64,000 nucleotides of DNA from assembly GCF_006442965.1 (NCBI RefSeq), contig NZ_VFWX01000001.1, positions 372,001 to 436,000 on the forward strand, written 5' to 3'. Numbering within the stretch: position 1 is the first letter of the stretch; every line of letters starts with the position of its first letter. The translations under genes and the position numbers were made by a program. The stretch is from Mesorhizobium sp. CU3 (GTDB lineage Bacteria > Pseudomonadota > Alphaproteobacteria > Rhizobiales > Rhizobiaceae). Under the pieces are notes generated by a model. That model was not told where the DNA came from. It was given only the letters and a program-made list of their open reading frames with translations, and ran no database searches. Below, in pieces: positions 9,681 through 19,241 of this stretch.

Positions 9681-9688
9681 CGGCCGCC

Positions 9689-10162
9689 CTATCTGAAAAC
9701 ATTCTGTATTTCGTTCAGCGAACCGGTCTGATCGGACTTTTTGCAATACCAGATGAGCAACGCGATGGTGCCGATGGGAAACAATGGCGCAAGAAGTTGA
9801 TGCCAGCCGCTTCTGTTGATGTCATGCAGCCGGCGAGCGGTGATGGCCAATGACGGCACCAGGACGGCAAGATTCCAGATCGATGAGATGATTTCATTGC
9901 CGACAACAGCATCGATCACGACCATGACGATGCCGACGATAAACAGGAATAGGTAGGCATACCAGAACGCCGAGCGGCTGGCCCTGCCGGAAAAATTCGC
10001 ATAATTCCGGAAGAAACTTGAGGTAGCTTCACCAAAGCCCATCGGGAGCGATGTGTCGCCGAAACGATTGGCGCCGGCCGGCGGCGCTCTTAAAACAAAC
10101 AGCAATGGCAGGCCGAGAAGGACCAGAACGATAAGCCAATGCCAAATGGAAAAACTACCCAT
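9689..10162 (-). CDS. DUF805 inner-membrane protein
   Basis: About 157 residues. An N-terminal hydrophobic anchor (WHWLIVLVLLGLPLLFVL) precedes the DUF805 core, recognised by FSGRASRSAFWYAYLF and by SLAITARRLHDINRSGWH. Three or four further membrane spans are visible. The function of the family is unknown; it is common in proteobacterial inner membranes. It stands alone, convergent with the kinase at 8766. The DNA from 10163 to 10388 holds no gene I can support. Confidence 0.85.
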   Translation of the reverse strand: MGSFSIWHWLIVLVLLGLPLLFVLRAPPAGANRFGDTSLPMGFGEATSSFFRNYANFSGRASRSAFWYAYLFLFIVGIVMVVIDAVVGNEIISSIWNLAVLVPSLAITARRLHDINRSGWHQLLAPLFPIGTIALLIWYCKKSDQTGSLNEIQNVFR

Positions 10163-10388
10163 AATTACCCCCCAATAATCCGGTTTTCCAGGCTACAGAT
10201 ATTCAACCTGTGCCGCCGAGAATCAACCACCGATTGCGCGCCGCAGGCGATTTGCACCGTAAAATGATATCGTGAAATCACTGTAATGCGCGTCACGCTG
10301 AAACGAGTTCAGGCGACGCGCTTCAAGTCCTGATTTTGGCTCATCGCATTGTCCTGGAAACCGCGGCGCACTTCCTGGGCGAGATGCA

Positions 10389-11312
10389 TTAGTTCACGCC
10401 CTTCGGCACATTCTCCGGCGGCACCACCGTTTCCACCACCTTCTGGCGATGGAAGATGAAGATGCCGGCAAGCACGACGATCGCCGAGCCGATCAGGATG
10501 CGCGGGCTCGGCACGTCGCCGAAGAAGACCAGGCCGAAGACGATGGCCCACAAAAGCAGGCTGTAGTGCAGCGGCGCCAGCGTCGAGGCCGGCGCCAGCT
10601 TCAGCGCCCTGGTGATCAACAGATGCGCGGTGCAGGAGACCACGCCGAGCAGAAGCATGGCGCCAAAATCGAGCGCCGACGGCATGCGCCAGGCGCCGAT
10701 GGCAAGCACGCCGCCGACAATCAGCGTGCCGACGGTCTGCCAAGTGACCAAGGTGGTGTCGCTGGTGGCGCGCAGGCGACGGCCGAGGATGATGGCGAAG
10801 CCGAAGGCGATGCTGCCGATCAGCGCAAAGCCGGAAGACATGGAGAAGGCGGCCGAGGACGGCTTCAGGATGATCAGCACCCCGCAGAAGCCGACCAGGA
10901 TGGCCAGCCAGCGGCGCCAGCCGACCTTCTCGCCGAGCAGCAGGTGCGACAGCGCCGCGACGTAGATCGGACCAGCCATGTAGAAGCTCATCACGTCGGC
11001 GAGCGGCATATAGACGACTGCGGCGTAGAAGAACCCGGTATCGACCGTGGTCGCCACGACGCGCAGGACCTGCAGCAGCGGCCGCTCCATCTGGAACAGC
11101 TTGCCCGTGCCTTGGTTGGCGATCATCGGACCGAGCACGATGAAGGCACCGATCGAACGGATCAGCACCACCTGTCCGACCGAGAACGAGGCGACCAGCC
11201 ATTTGCCCATCGCATCGTTCAGCGCGAACATGAAATCGCCGGCCAGCATCAGCAGGATGCCGGCCAGAAGCATGTTCTTGATCGTGAGGCCGCGGGCGAG
11301 AGACTGAGCCAT
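10389..11312 (-). CDS. EamA/DMT-family membrane transporter
   Basis: This 307-residue protein has ten hydrophobic segments in two repeats of five, the EamA (drug/metabolite transporter) layout. Examples are GILLMLAGDFMFALNDAMGK at the start and ILIGSAIVVLAGIFIF near the end. It probably exports a small metabolite across the inner membrane. The ATG at 11312 follows TAGGACG. It lies downstream of the amidohydrolase on the same strand, but 310 bp with hairpins separate them, so a shared transcript is doubtful. Confidence 0.85.
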   Translation of the reverse strand: MAQSLARGLTIKNMLLAGILLMLAGDFMFALNDAMGKWLVASFSVGQVVLIRSIGAFIVLGPMIANQGTGKLFQMERPLLQVLRVVATTVDTGFFYAAVVYMPLADVMSFYMAGPIYVAALSHLLLGEKVGWRRWLAILVGFCGVLIILKPSSAAFSMSSGFALIGSIAFGFAIILGRRLRATSDTTLVTWQTVGTLIVGGVLAIGAWRMPSALDFGAMLLLGVVSCTAHLLITRALKLAPASTLAPLHYSLLLWAIVFGLVFFGDVPSPRILIGSAIVVLAGIFIFHRQKVVETVVPPENVPKGVN

Positions 11313-11466
11313 GGCGGCGTCCTAGCCACAAGCTGGCGATTTGACGAGAAAAATCCGTAAGACCAGCGGCGGGAATCGAGGTTGGCCGAGGCGCGGAAAC
11401 TTCGTCATCCACAGGCGAAGCGGACGCGCAGACCCGAGTATCCATGCCGTGACCTCGCGCGAAGGG

Positions 11467-11503
11467 TAAAGGCGGTGCAGGACAAAGGTCGTTCTGCACC
11501 GCC
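11467..11503 (-). terminator. Possible terminator after the amidohydrolase gene
   Basis: Arms 11471-11480 and 11494-11503 (GGCGGTGCAG/CTGCACCGCC) pair perfectly over ten bases with a 13-base loop. Read on the minus strand the stem is followed by TTTACCC, a short T run. It lies 120 bp past the amidohydrolase stop. Confidence 0.4.
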
Positions 11504-11528
11504 GTAACGCCTGCAGGTAACGGCATGG

Positions 11529-11577
11529 ATTCTATGGTCTGCGCCGCGTCGCTTCGCTCCTTGCTTCGCCATAGAAT
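11529..11577. repeat. Short palindromic repeat with ATTCTATGG arms
   Basis: Arms 11529-11537 and 11569-11577 (ATTCTATGG/CCATAGAAT) flank a GC-rich core (GTCGCTTCGCTCCTTGC). It is a small stem-loop in the gap between the amidohydrolase and the EamA transporter. It resembles the dispersed palindromes common in Mesorhizobium intergenic DNA, from memory. Confidence 0.5.
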
Positions 11578-11622
11578 GACGAAATCAAGGGCGTTCCGGC
11601 CAATTGGCGGACGCGCAGAGAC

Positions 11623-12903
11623 CTAAGCTGTCTTATGCCGCCGGTTGACCCTTTGCGGCCTGCCCGCGATCGAAAGCCGGGTTTCCTGCTGCGTCCGTTC
11701 GGCTACGACCTTGCCCCTGGCGATGACACATAGGCGTTCGGGGCGCAGGCGCACGGCCTCGATCGGATCGCCGGCGTCGAGCACGACGAGGCTGGCGCGC
11801 TTGCCGACGGCTAGTCCCAGATGATCGAGGCCCATGATGGCGGCGTTGACGTTGGTGACCATGTCGAAGCAGCGCGCCATGTCGGCCGGGCTCGACATCT
11901 GCGCGACATGCAGCCCCATGAAGGCGACGTCGAGCATATCGGCGGTGCCGAGCGAATACCAGGGGTCGAGCACGCAATCCTGGCCCCAGCCGACGCGGAT
12001 GCCGAGCGCCAGCATTTCCTTGACCCGGGTCAGGCCGCGCCGCTTTGGAAACGTGTCGTGGCGGCCCTGCAGCATGATGTTGATCAGCGGGTTGGGAATG
12101 GCCGACACGCCGGCCTCGGCGATCAGCGGCAAAAGCTTGGAGACGTAGTAATTGTCCATCGAATGCATGGAAGTGAGGTGCGATCCGGCCACCCTGCCCT
12201 GCAGGCCAAGGCGTTGCGTTTCATAGGCAAGTTGCTCGATGTGGCGCGACAGCGGATCGTCGGTCTCGTCGCAATGCAGGTCGACCATCAGGCCGCGTTT
12301 GGCCGCGATCTCGCACAGTTCCGTAACCGAGCGGGCGCCGTCGGCCATGGTGCGCTCGAAATGCGGGATGCCGCCGACGATGTCGACGCCCATGTCGAGC
12401 GCGCGGATGGTGTTTTCAAGCGCCGTCGGCGAGCGATAGAGCCCGTCCTGCGGGAAGGCGACCAATTGCAGGTCGATATAAGGCGCGACCGTCTTCTTGA
12501 CGTCGAGCAGCGCCTCGACCGCAAGCAGCCGGTCGTCGCAGACATCGACATGCGTGCGGATGGCAAGCAGGCCCATCGACACAGCCCAGTCGCAATAGGC
12601 GAGCGCGCGGTCGCGCACCGCCTCATGCGTCAAAAGCGGCTTCAGCTCGCCCCACAGCGCAATGCCCTCGAGCAGCGTGCCGGAGGCGTTGATGCGCGGA
12701 ATGCCGTAAGACAGTGTCGCATCCATATGGAAATGCGGATCGACGAAGGGCGGCGACACCAGATTGCCGCGCGCGTCGATCTCGGCCGGCGCGGAACCAG
12801 CCAGGTTCTGCTCGACCGCGCGGATGGTCTCGCCGGAAATGCCGATGTCGGCGATCCTGCCGTCCGGCAGCGTGCCGCCGCGCACGATGAGGTCGAAATC
12901 CAT
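11623..12903 (-). CDS. codA: Cytosine-deaminase-type amidohydrolase
   Basis: This 426-residue metal-dependent hydrolase has the CodA layout. DPHFHMD (about 55-61) gives the first metal ligands, HCDETDD the central ligands, and GQDCVLDPWYSLGTADML matches the CodA block around the catalytic Asp. The family deaminates cytosine or related N-heterocycles such as isoguanine or creatinine, so the precise substrate is open. The gene is divergent from the MsbA-like exporter. No CodB-type permease adjoins it; the EamA transporter downstream is of a different class. Confidence 0.8.
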   Translation of the reverse strand: MDFDLIVRGGTLPDGRIADIGISGETIRAVEQNLAGSAPAEIDARGNLVSPPFVDPHFHMDATLSYGIPRINASGTLLEGIALWGELKPLLTHEAVRDRALAYCDWAVSMGLLAIRTHVDVCDDRLLAVEALLDVKKTVAPYIDLQLVAFPQDGLYRSPTALENTIRALDMGVDIVGGIPHFERTMADGARSVTELCEIAAKRGLMVDLHCDETDDPLSRHIEQLAYETQRLGLQGRVAGSHLTSMHSMDNYYVSKLLPLIAEAGVSAIPNPLINIMLQGRHDTFPKRRGLTRVKEMLALGIRVGWGQDCVLDPWYSLGTADMLDVAFMGLHVAQMSSPADMARCFDMVTNVNAAIMGLDHLGLAVGKRASLVVLDAGDPIEAVRLRPERLCVIARGKVVAERTQQETRLSIAGRPQRVNRRHKTA

Positions 12904-13080
12904 CTTTCGTCATCCTCTTCCCAAGAATCGGCCTTCATCGTGACCGAAAAGACAGCCTGCCGCAGCCATTTCTTTCCCTCGGCCGCCGAAAGGTTCCACT
13001 CCGCTGCAACTCGCTCTATAAGCCGCCTCTCGTCCCTGCGGCGAATCCGAAGTTCTCACAGCCAGGCATAGGATCGGCCG

Positions 13081-14835
13081 TTGTTTCGCTTCTTCCGCTC
13101 AACGGAAAACCAGCGCCTTATAGCGAGGCTGGTGAGGGAGTCGTTCCACGAACATAAATTCGGCTATGGCGCGGCCATATTGTCGATGCTGGTGGTGGCC
13201 GTCATGACGGGCGCCAGCGCCTGGATCCTGAAGGAGATCACCAACGAGTTCGTGATCTACAAGAGGATCGACCGCGTCAACCTGATTGCCGCGGGGGTGG
13301 CCACGATCTTTGTCGTCAAAGGTCTCGCAACCTTCGTCCAGAGCTATTTCATGAGCCGTGTCGGCAATGCCATCATTGCCGACCGGCAGCGCAAGATCTA
13401 CGACCAGATCCTCGCGCAAGGCATCGAATTCTATCATTCCACCTCTTCGTCGGACCTGATCACCCGCATGACCAACAATGCGCAGGCCGCGCGCAGCGTG
13501 CTCGACCTTGTCGTCACCTCCTATGTGCGCGACCTGGTGACATTGGTCGTCTTGGTGGCGCTCATGGTCTGGCAGCAGCCGGCGCTGTCGCTGATCTGCT
13601 TCGTCGTCGGGCCGATCGCGGTCTACGGCGTCAACCGCATCCTGAAGCGCGTGCGCAGCATCGCCGCCATGGAGTTCCGCTCGCTCGGCCAGATCGTTCA
13701 CGTCATGCAGGAGACGGCGATCGGCGTGCGCGTCGTCAAATCCTTCAACCTCGAAGGCGCGATGCGCAAGCGCATGTACAAGGCTGTCTCCGACGTCGAG
13801 AACCGCGCCAACAATATCGCCACGCTGGAAGCGGCCACCAGCCCGGTGATGGAGACGCTTGCCGGCCTGGCGATCGCCGGCGCCGTGTTCGTCAGCGGAT
13901 TCCTGGTGCTGCAAGGCGGCCAGATGCCCGGCAACATCATGGCCTTCATCGCGGCGCTGCTGCTGGCCTACGAGCCGGCAAAGCGCCTGGCCCGCGTGCG
14001 CATATCGCTGGAGAGCGGCATTGTCGGTGTTCGCATGATGTTCGAACTCGCCGACCGGCCGTTGACGCTCGCCGAAAGGCCCGGCGCCACGCCGCTCAAG
14101 CGGGGGCCGGGCGAAATCCGCTTCAAGGACGTGACCTTCGCCTATCCGGAGAGCGCGCCGGTGTTCGAAGGCTTCGACCTGACGCTCAAGGCCGGCAAGA
14201 TGACGGCGCTGGTCGGGCCGTCGGGCAGCGGCAAGTCGACGATCCTCAACCTGATCATGCGCATGTACGACCCGCAGGTCGGCAAGGTGGAGTTCGACGG
14301 CCAGGACATCTCCTACGCGACGCTCGATTCGCTTCGGCAAAAGATCGCCTATGTCAGCCAGGACACGTTCCTGTTCGCCGGCACCGTAATGCACAATATC
14401 CGGCTTGGCCGCGAGGACGCGACCGACCAGGAGGTGATCGCCGCCGCCAAGGCCGCCAACGCGCATGACTTCATCAGCGCCATGGCCAAGGGCTACGACA
14501 CGGACGTCGGCGAGAACGGCTCGCTGCTCTCCGGTGGCCAGCGCCAGCGCATCTCGATCGCCCGCGCCATGCTGCGCAATGCCGAGATCCTGCTTCTGGA
14601 TGAGGCGACCAGCGCGCTCGACGCCGAATCCGAAGCGCTGTTCCGCGACGCGCTGCAGCAGCTTACCGTCGGGCGCACGACGATCGTCATTGCGCACCGG
14701 CTGTCGACCGTGCACCAGGCCGACACGATCGTGGTGCTGGAAAAAGGCCAGGTGCAGGAAAGCGGCCCGCACAAGACCCTGCTCAGGCAAGGCGGGCTGT
14801 ACCAGAAGCTTTATGAATATCAGCTGATGCCGTAG
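13081..14835 (+). CDS. MsbA-like ABC exporter (membrane domain fused to ATPase)
   Basis: A 584-residue half-transporter. Residues 1-320 hold about six membrane spans (for example YGAAILSMLVVAVMTGASAW). The ATPase domain follows with GPSGSGKST, LSGGQRQRISIARAML and ILLLDEATSALD. The layout matches MsbA and related lipid or multidrug exporters acting at the inner membrane as dimers. The start codon is TTG at 13081, after AGGATCGG; no ATG fits better without removing the first amphipathic stretch. It stands alone, divergent from the amidohydrolase. Lipid A-core export is possible but not shown by the sequence. Confidence 0.85.
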   Translation: MFRFFRSTENQRLIARLVRESFHEHKFGYGAAILSMLVVAVMTGASAWILKEITNEFVIYKRIDRVNLIAAGVATIFVVKGLATFVQSYFMSRVGNAIIADRQRKIYDQILAQGIEFYHSTSSSDLITRMTNNAQAARSVLDLVVTSYVRDLVTLVVLVALMVWQQPALSLICFVVGPIAVYGVNRILKRVRSIAAMEFRSLGQIVHVMQETAIGVRVVKSFNLEGAMRKRMYKAVSDVENRANNIATLEAATSPVMETLAGLAIAGAVFVSGFLVLQGGQMPGNIMAFIAALLLAYEPAKRLARVRISLESGIVGVRMMFELADRPLTLAERPGATPLKRGPGEIRFKDVTFAYPESAPVFEGFDLTLKAGKMTALVGPSGSGKSTILNLIMRMYDPQVGKVEFDGQDISYATLDSLRQKIAYVSQDTFLFAGTVMHNIRLGREDATDQEVIAAAKAANAHDFISAMAKGYDTDVGENGSLLSGGQRQRISIARAMLRNAEILLLDEATSALDAESEALFRDALQQLTVGRTTIVIAHRLSTVHQADTIVVLEKGQVQESGPHKTLLRQGGLYQKLYEYQLMP

Positions 14836-14944
14836 GGCGGGCTTCACCTTCTCCCGCAGCTACGCAATGCACGCATCTTCCGTGACCGGCGTGGCCGATC
14901 GGGCCGAAGCGCTTGATTGCCAGGTGGTTCCCCCAATCCGTCGC

Positions 14945-15133
14945 TGCTTCGCAGCGCCACCTTTCCCCCCTCCGGAGGGAAAGGAAGGGAGCCTTAATAA
15001 GCGCGTTGATGGCAAAGAGCCTGGCGCCCTTCCTCTACCCCGTCGATCGGGGGAGAGGTGGCCCGGCGCGCAGCGCCGAGACGGAGTGGGGGTCGACCAG
15101 CGCTGTAGTCTCCCGCAAAGGGAGAAGGTAAAA
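14945..15133. repeat. Compound palindromic mosaic region
   Basis: The 300-bp convergent gap between the exporter and ilvD holds several partial palindromes: GCTGCTTCGCAGC, CCTCCGGAGG, CCCCGTCGATCGGGG and GGCGCGCAGCGCC. Fragments such as GGGAGAGGTGGCCCGGCG recur in the repeat near 60.8 kb. I see no gene here. Confidence 0.6.
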
Positions 15134-15138
15134 CCGCG

Positions 15139-16983
15139 CTATTCCGGCACTTTGCGCACCGCGCCCTTGTCGGCGCTGGTGGCGAAGGCGGCGTAGGCGC
15201 GCAGCGCCGTCGTCACCTTGCGCTTGCGCTTTTCCGCCGGCTTCCAGGCATCCGGGCCCTTGGCGTTCATCGCCGCGCGGCGCGCGTCGAGCTCGGCATC
15301 GCTGATGGCGAGTCGGATGGTGCGGTTGGGAATGTCGATCTCGATCGTATCGCCCTCCTCGACCAGGCCGATCGCGCCACCTTCGGCGGCTTCCGGCGAA
15401 ACGTGGCCGATCGACAATCCGGAAGTGCCGCCTGAGAAGCGGCCGTCCGTGATCAGCGCGCAGGCTTTGCCGAGGCCCTTCGACTTCAGATAGCTGGTCG
15501 GATAAAGCATCTCCTGCATGCCCGGGCCGCCGCGGGGCCCCTCATAGCGGATGACGACGATGTCGCCGGCCTTGACCTCGTTGGCCAGGATCGCCTTTAC
15601 GGAAGCATCCTGGCTTTCGAAGACGCGGGCCGGACCGGTGAACTTCAGGATCGATTCATCGACGCCGGCGGTCTTCACGATGCAGCCGTCGAGCGCCAGA
15701 TTGCCCTTTAGCACGGCAAGGCCGCCATCCTTTGAGAACGGCGTTTTCGCCGAGCGGATGACGCCTGTCTCGCGGTTGGTGTCGAGATCGTCCCAACGGC
15801 GGTCCTGGCTGAAGGCGACCTGGGTCGGCACGCCGCCGGGGGCAGCGAGGAAGAAGTCGCGGACATTCTGGCTGGAGGTACGCGAAATATCCCAATGGTC
15901 GAGCGCTTCGCCGAGCGTCGCCGTGTGCACGGTCGGCAGGTCGCGGTTGATCAGGCCGGCCTCGTCGAGCTGGCCAAGGATCGCCATGATGCCGCCGGCG
16001 CGGTGGACGTCTTCCATGTGCACGTCGGACTTGGCCGGGGCCACCTTGCAGAGCACCGGCACCTTGCGCGACAGCCGGTCGATGTCTTCCATGGTGAAAT
16101 CGACCTCGCCCTCATGCGCAGCGGCCAGGATGTGCAGCACCGTGTTGGTCGAGCCGCCCATGGCGATGTCGAGGGCCATGGCGTTCTCGAAGGCGCCCTT
16201 GGAGGCGATGCTGCGCGGCAGTGCTGTCTCGTCATCCTGCTCGTAATAGCGCTGGGCGAGATCGACGACGAGATGGCCGGCCTCGACGAACAAGCGCTTG
16301 CGGTCGGCATGGGTGGCGAGCGTCGAGCCGTTGCCGGGCAGCGACAGGCCGAGCGCCTCGGTCAGGCAGTTCATGGAGTTGGCGGTGAACATGCCGGAGC
16401 AGGAGCCGCAGGTCGGGCAGGCCGAGCGCTCGATGACCTTGACGTCCTCGTCGGAGATGCGGTCGTCGGCGGCGGCCACCATGGCGTCGACGAGGTCGAG
16501 CGCCTGGGTCTTGCCGGCCAGCACCACCTTGCCGGCCTCCATCGGGCCGCCGGAGACGAAGACGCTCGGGATGTTGAGGCGCAGCGAAGCCATCAGCATG
16601 CCGGGGGTGATCTTGTCGCAATTGGAGATGCAGACCATGGCGTCGGCGCAATGGGCGTTGACCATGTATTCGACGGAATCGGCGATCAGCTCGCGCGACG
16701 GCAGCGAATAGAGCATGCCGTCATGGCCCATGGCGATGCCGTCATCGACGGCGATGGTGTTGAACTCCTTGGCGACGCCGCCGGCCTTCTCGATCTCGCG
16801 CGCCACCAGCTGGCCAAGGTCCTTCAGATGCACGTGTCCAGGCACGAACTGGGTGAAGGAATTGACCACCGCAATGATCGGCTTGCCGAAATCCGAGTCC
16901 TTCATGCCGGTGGCGCGCCACAGGCCGCGGGCGCCGGCCATGTTGCGGCCATGGGTGGTGGTGCGGGAACGATAGGCAGGCAT
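15139..16983 (-). CDS. ilvD: Dihydroxy-acid dehydratase
   Basis: This 614-residue enzyme catalyses the third common step of isoleucine and valine synthesis, dehydrating dihydroxy acids in the cytoplasm. The iron-sulfur cysteines are visible in CISNCDK (Cys118 and Cys122) and in CPTCGSCSG (Cys189, 192 and 195). The N-terminus [20 protein letters not shown] and the C-terminal [20 protein letters not shown] block are family hallmarks, and the length is that of bacterial IlvD. It is a single gene, divergent from the VOC protein. No leader peptide is evident in the 250-bp upstream gap. Confidence 0.97.
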   Translation of the reverse strand: MPAYRSRTTTHGRNMAGARGLWRATGMKDSDFGKPIIAVVNSFTQFVPGHVHLKDLGQLVAREIEKAGGVAKEFNTIAVDDGIAMGHDGMLYSLPSRELIADSVEYMVNAHCADAMVCISNCDKITPGMLMASLRLNIPSVFVSGGPMEAGKVVLAGKTQALDLVDAMVAAADDRISDEDVKVIERSACPTCGSCSGMFTANSMNCLTEALGLSLPGNGSTLATHADRKRLFVEAGHLVVDLAQRYYEQDDETALPRSIASKGAFENAMALDIAMGGSTNTVLHILAAAHEGEVDFTMEDIDRLSRKVPVLCKVAPAKSDVHMEDVHRAGGIMAILGQLDEAGLINRDLPTVHTATLGEALDHWDISRTSSQNVRDFFLAAPGGVPTQVAFSQDRRWDDLDTNRETGVIRSAKTPFSKDGGLAVLKGNLALDGCIVKTAGVDESILKFTGPARVFESQDASVKAILANEVKAGDIVVIRYEGPRGGPGMQEMLYPTSYLKSKGLGKACALITDGRFSGGTSGLSIGHVSPEAAEGGAIGLVEEGDTIEIDIPNRTIRLAISDAELDARRAAMNAKGPDAWKPAEKRKRKVTTALRAYAAFATSADKGAVRKVPE

Positions 16984-17232
16984 CGGATTGTCCTTGGCTT
17001 GGCGGCCACGCCGATGCGCGGCGGGCGGCGCTCAAATTTTAGTCGGCAGCGGTTATAGCGGCCATAGCCCGGCATGACCACCATTTTGCACTGCGCCAGA
17101 TTCTCCCGAAAAAACACCAGGCCGGTGTCGGATCGCGGGCCGCACAGCCGTCCTTGGGCAGACGGCATGGCACAATTCCCCCAGTCAGCCGTTTGACCGT
17201 AACCGCAAAAGAAGCATTCGGAGGACAGACGC

Positions 17233-17700
17233 ATGCAAAAGATCACCACTTGCCTGTGGTTCGACGGCCAGGCCGAAGAGGCGATGAACCATTACATTTC
17301 CATCTTCAAGAACTCGAAGGTGCTGAGCGTCATGCGCTGGCCCAAGGGCCATCGCGATGAGGGCAAGGTGCTGGTGACCACGTTCGAGCTCGACGGAGTG
17401 CCGTTCCAGGCGCTCAATGGCGGACCGGAGTTCAAGTTCAACGAGGCGATGTCGCAGTCGATCGACTGCAAGACGCAGGAAGAGGTCGATCATTTCTGGA
17501 GCAAGCTCGGCGAAGGCGGCGAGCCCGGCCCCTGCGGCTGGCTGAAAGACAAGTTCGGCGTTTCCTGGCAGGTCGTGCCGGAGCAGCTGCCACGCCTGCT
17601 CCAGGATCCGGACCGGGCCAAGGCCGGGCGCGTGATGGACGCGATGATGAAGATGGGCAAGATCGAGATTGGCAAGATCGAGGAAGCGGCGAAGGGTTGA
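17233..17700 (+). CDS. VOC-fold protein, PhnB / 3-demethylubiquinone methyltransferase-like
   Basis: About 155 residues. The opening ITTCLWFDGQAEEAMNHYIS and later FNEAMSQSIDCKTQEEVDHF with PCGWLKDKFGVSWQVVP match the PF06983-type VOC family. Despite the family name these are not proven methyltransferases; the fold usually binds a metal or small ligand as a dimer. A strong ribosome site (GGAGGAC) precedes the ATG. It is convergent with the glycosyltransferase gene, with only 20 bp between. The function is not known. Confidence 0.85.
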   Translation: MQKITTCLWFDGQAEEAMNHYISIFKNSKVLSVMRWPKGHRDEGKVLVTTFELDGVPFQALNGGPEFKFNEAMSQSIDCKTQEEVDHFWSKLGEGGEPGPCGWLKDKFGVSWQVVPEQLPRLLQDPDRAKAGRVMDAMMKMGKIEIGKIEEAAKG

Positions 17701-17720
17701 CCGTGTATCGCCCCGCTTGT

Positions 17721-19241
17721 TCAGTGGCTGAATGGCCATGGCCGGACCAATCCGTGTCCGGCCAGAATATCGGCGATCAGACTGCCGACCACGACGGGCG
17801 AATGACTGCTTCGAAGGCGCTCAAACCCGCATCGCGCCCGCGCCTCAGCTCCGCTGAAATCGGCGTCGATGGCGCGCAAGGCAGCGACCGCGGCTTCGTG
17901 GCTGGGTGATGCCCAGACGTGCCCTTCGGCCCCGGGATACTCTTCGGGTCCAACCGGCACCATTTCATAGGCGACCGGATATCCGGTCGCCTCGCTGATG
18001 AAATCAGTCGTGCCGCCATAGTCGGTTGCCACCACGGCCTTGCCGGCGGCGAGCGCCTCGGCGGGGCCAAAGCCGAACCCTTCTGACCGATGCAGGGATA
18101 TGAAGGCATCGCAATCCCGCATCAGCGCATCCATCCCCATGCGATCAACGGTCTGGTCCATCACGCGAATTCTGTCGTCTTGCGAGGCTGCCTCCATCAG
18201 CCAGCGTCGTCGGCCGCTGTCGCGTTCTCCACGCGTCTTGACGACAAGTTCGACATCTCTCCGGGCAGGCGGGAAAGCAGCGCGGAAAGCGTTGACCGCC
18301 GCTTCAGGGTTCTTGCGCGCGGCGTAGGAGGCATAGTCCAGGAATGTAAAGAAACGCAATGTGGAGCGGTCGGGGCGCGATTGCGGCACCTGTGCCCGCA
18401 GACGCACCGGCTGAGGCACGAAACGAACCGTGACCCCAGCAAGGTCGCGAAAGAGCGAAGCGACAAAACGCGATGGCGCCCAGATCTCGTCGAATGCGCG
18501 GATGTCGCGGTTCCATTCGGGTCGAATAGTGTCGACCTCCCAGAAAGGGTAGAAAATATTCAACCTGCCGGGGGCGGCTTCACGCAGAAATATTTCAACG
18601 CTCGGCAGACCGCCGACAATCAGATTGGCCTTGCGGTCAGCGACTGGAACGCATTTGCTTTCAAATTCCCTCTCGTTTTCCAATCCAGGGAGCCTCAACG
18701 CGCGGCATGACACGGGAAGGCGCACCGCATCGCAGGCGCGCACGAGATTGCGTGCTGCCTGCCCCAAGCCGATCTCGGAGCGCAGGTAGCCAGTTACGCA
18801 TAACCCATCAGCAAGCGTTCTCGGCAGGCGCGCCTCCACGCGCATGGCAGGCGAGGCGCGGCTTTCTGCAGAGAGCGAGCTTGCGCTCCGTCTGACAAAC
18901 AAAAAGCGTATCGGATTGTCCACGCCCAGCCGAAAGCCCGGATACCTTGCCGCGACTGACTCGATTTCGATGCGTTCAGCCGGCGGTATTTGAACCCGCC
19001 AGCCGCGGCGCATGTAGTGGACAAAAGGGTCGCTGCCCGGCATCAATTCATCGGCCAGGATCTCCCGGTACCATGCTGCATCGAACAATCCTGCTGTTTC
19101 AGCAAAAATCTGGAGATCGCGAAGCCTCCACCGGCGAAACCCGCTCTTCAACCGACGCGACCACTCCTCAACGCCGAGAAGATGGCGCATGGGCGATGGG
19201 CTCATATCACGTTCGGTCGTCACCGCTTGGGCTGGCTCCAT
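17721..19241 (-). CDS. Glycosyltransferase family 4 (GT-B fold)
   Basis: About 506 residues. The C-terminal half carries the GT-B donor-site block SLHRSEGFGFGPAEALAAGK followed by AVVATDYGGTTDF. VTGYLRSEIGLGQAARN lies in the middle. The N-terminal segment FDAAWYREILADE with PFVHYMRRGW resembles short modules often seen ahead of polysaccharide glycosyltransferases. The start is uncertain: ATG at 19241 overlaps the upstream gene by 22 bp, while 19205 and 19190 are alternatives and none has a strong ribosome site. It follows the GT2 gene in a prfC operon and probably adds sugars to a surface polysaccharide. Confidence 0.8.
   Translation of the reverse strand: MEPAQAVTTERDMSPSPMRHLLGVEEWSRRLKSGFRRWRLRDLQIFAETAGLFDAAWYREILADELMPGSDPFVHYMRRGWRVQIPPAERIEIESVAARYPGFRLGVDNPIRFLFVRRSASSLSAESRASPAMRVEARLPRTLADGLCVTGYLRSEIGLGQAARNLVRACDAVRLPVSCRALRLPGLENEREFESKCVPVADRKANLIVGGLPSVEIFLREAAPGRLNIFYPFWEVDTIRPEWNRDIRAFDEIWAPSRFVASLFRDLAGVTVRFVPQPVRLRAQVPQSRPDRSTLRFFTFLDYASYAARKNPEAAVNAFRAAFPPARRDVELVVKTRGERDSGRRRWLMEAASQDDRIRVMDQTVDRMGMDALMRDCDAFISLHRSEGFGFGPAEALAAGKAVVATDYGGTTDFISEATGYPVAYEMVPVGPEEYPGAEGHVWASPSHEAAVAALRAIDADFSGAEARARCGFERLRSSHSPVVVGSLIADILAGHGLVRPWPFSH

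Noticed and set aside
14836..15138. Possible insertion-sequence remnant between the MsbA-like exporter and ilvD
   Set aside because: No transposase fragment is visible; the palindromes match the repeat families seen in other gaps.
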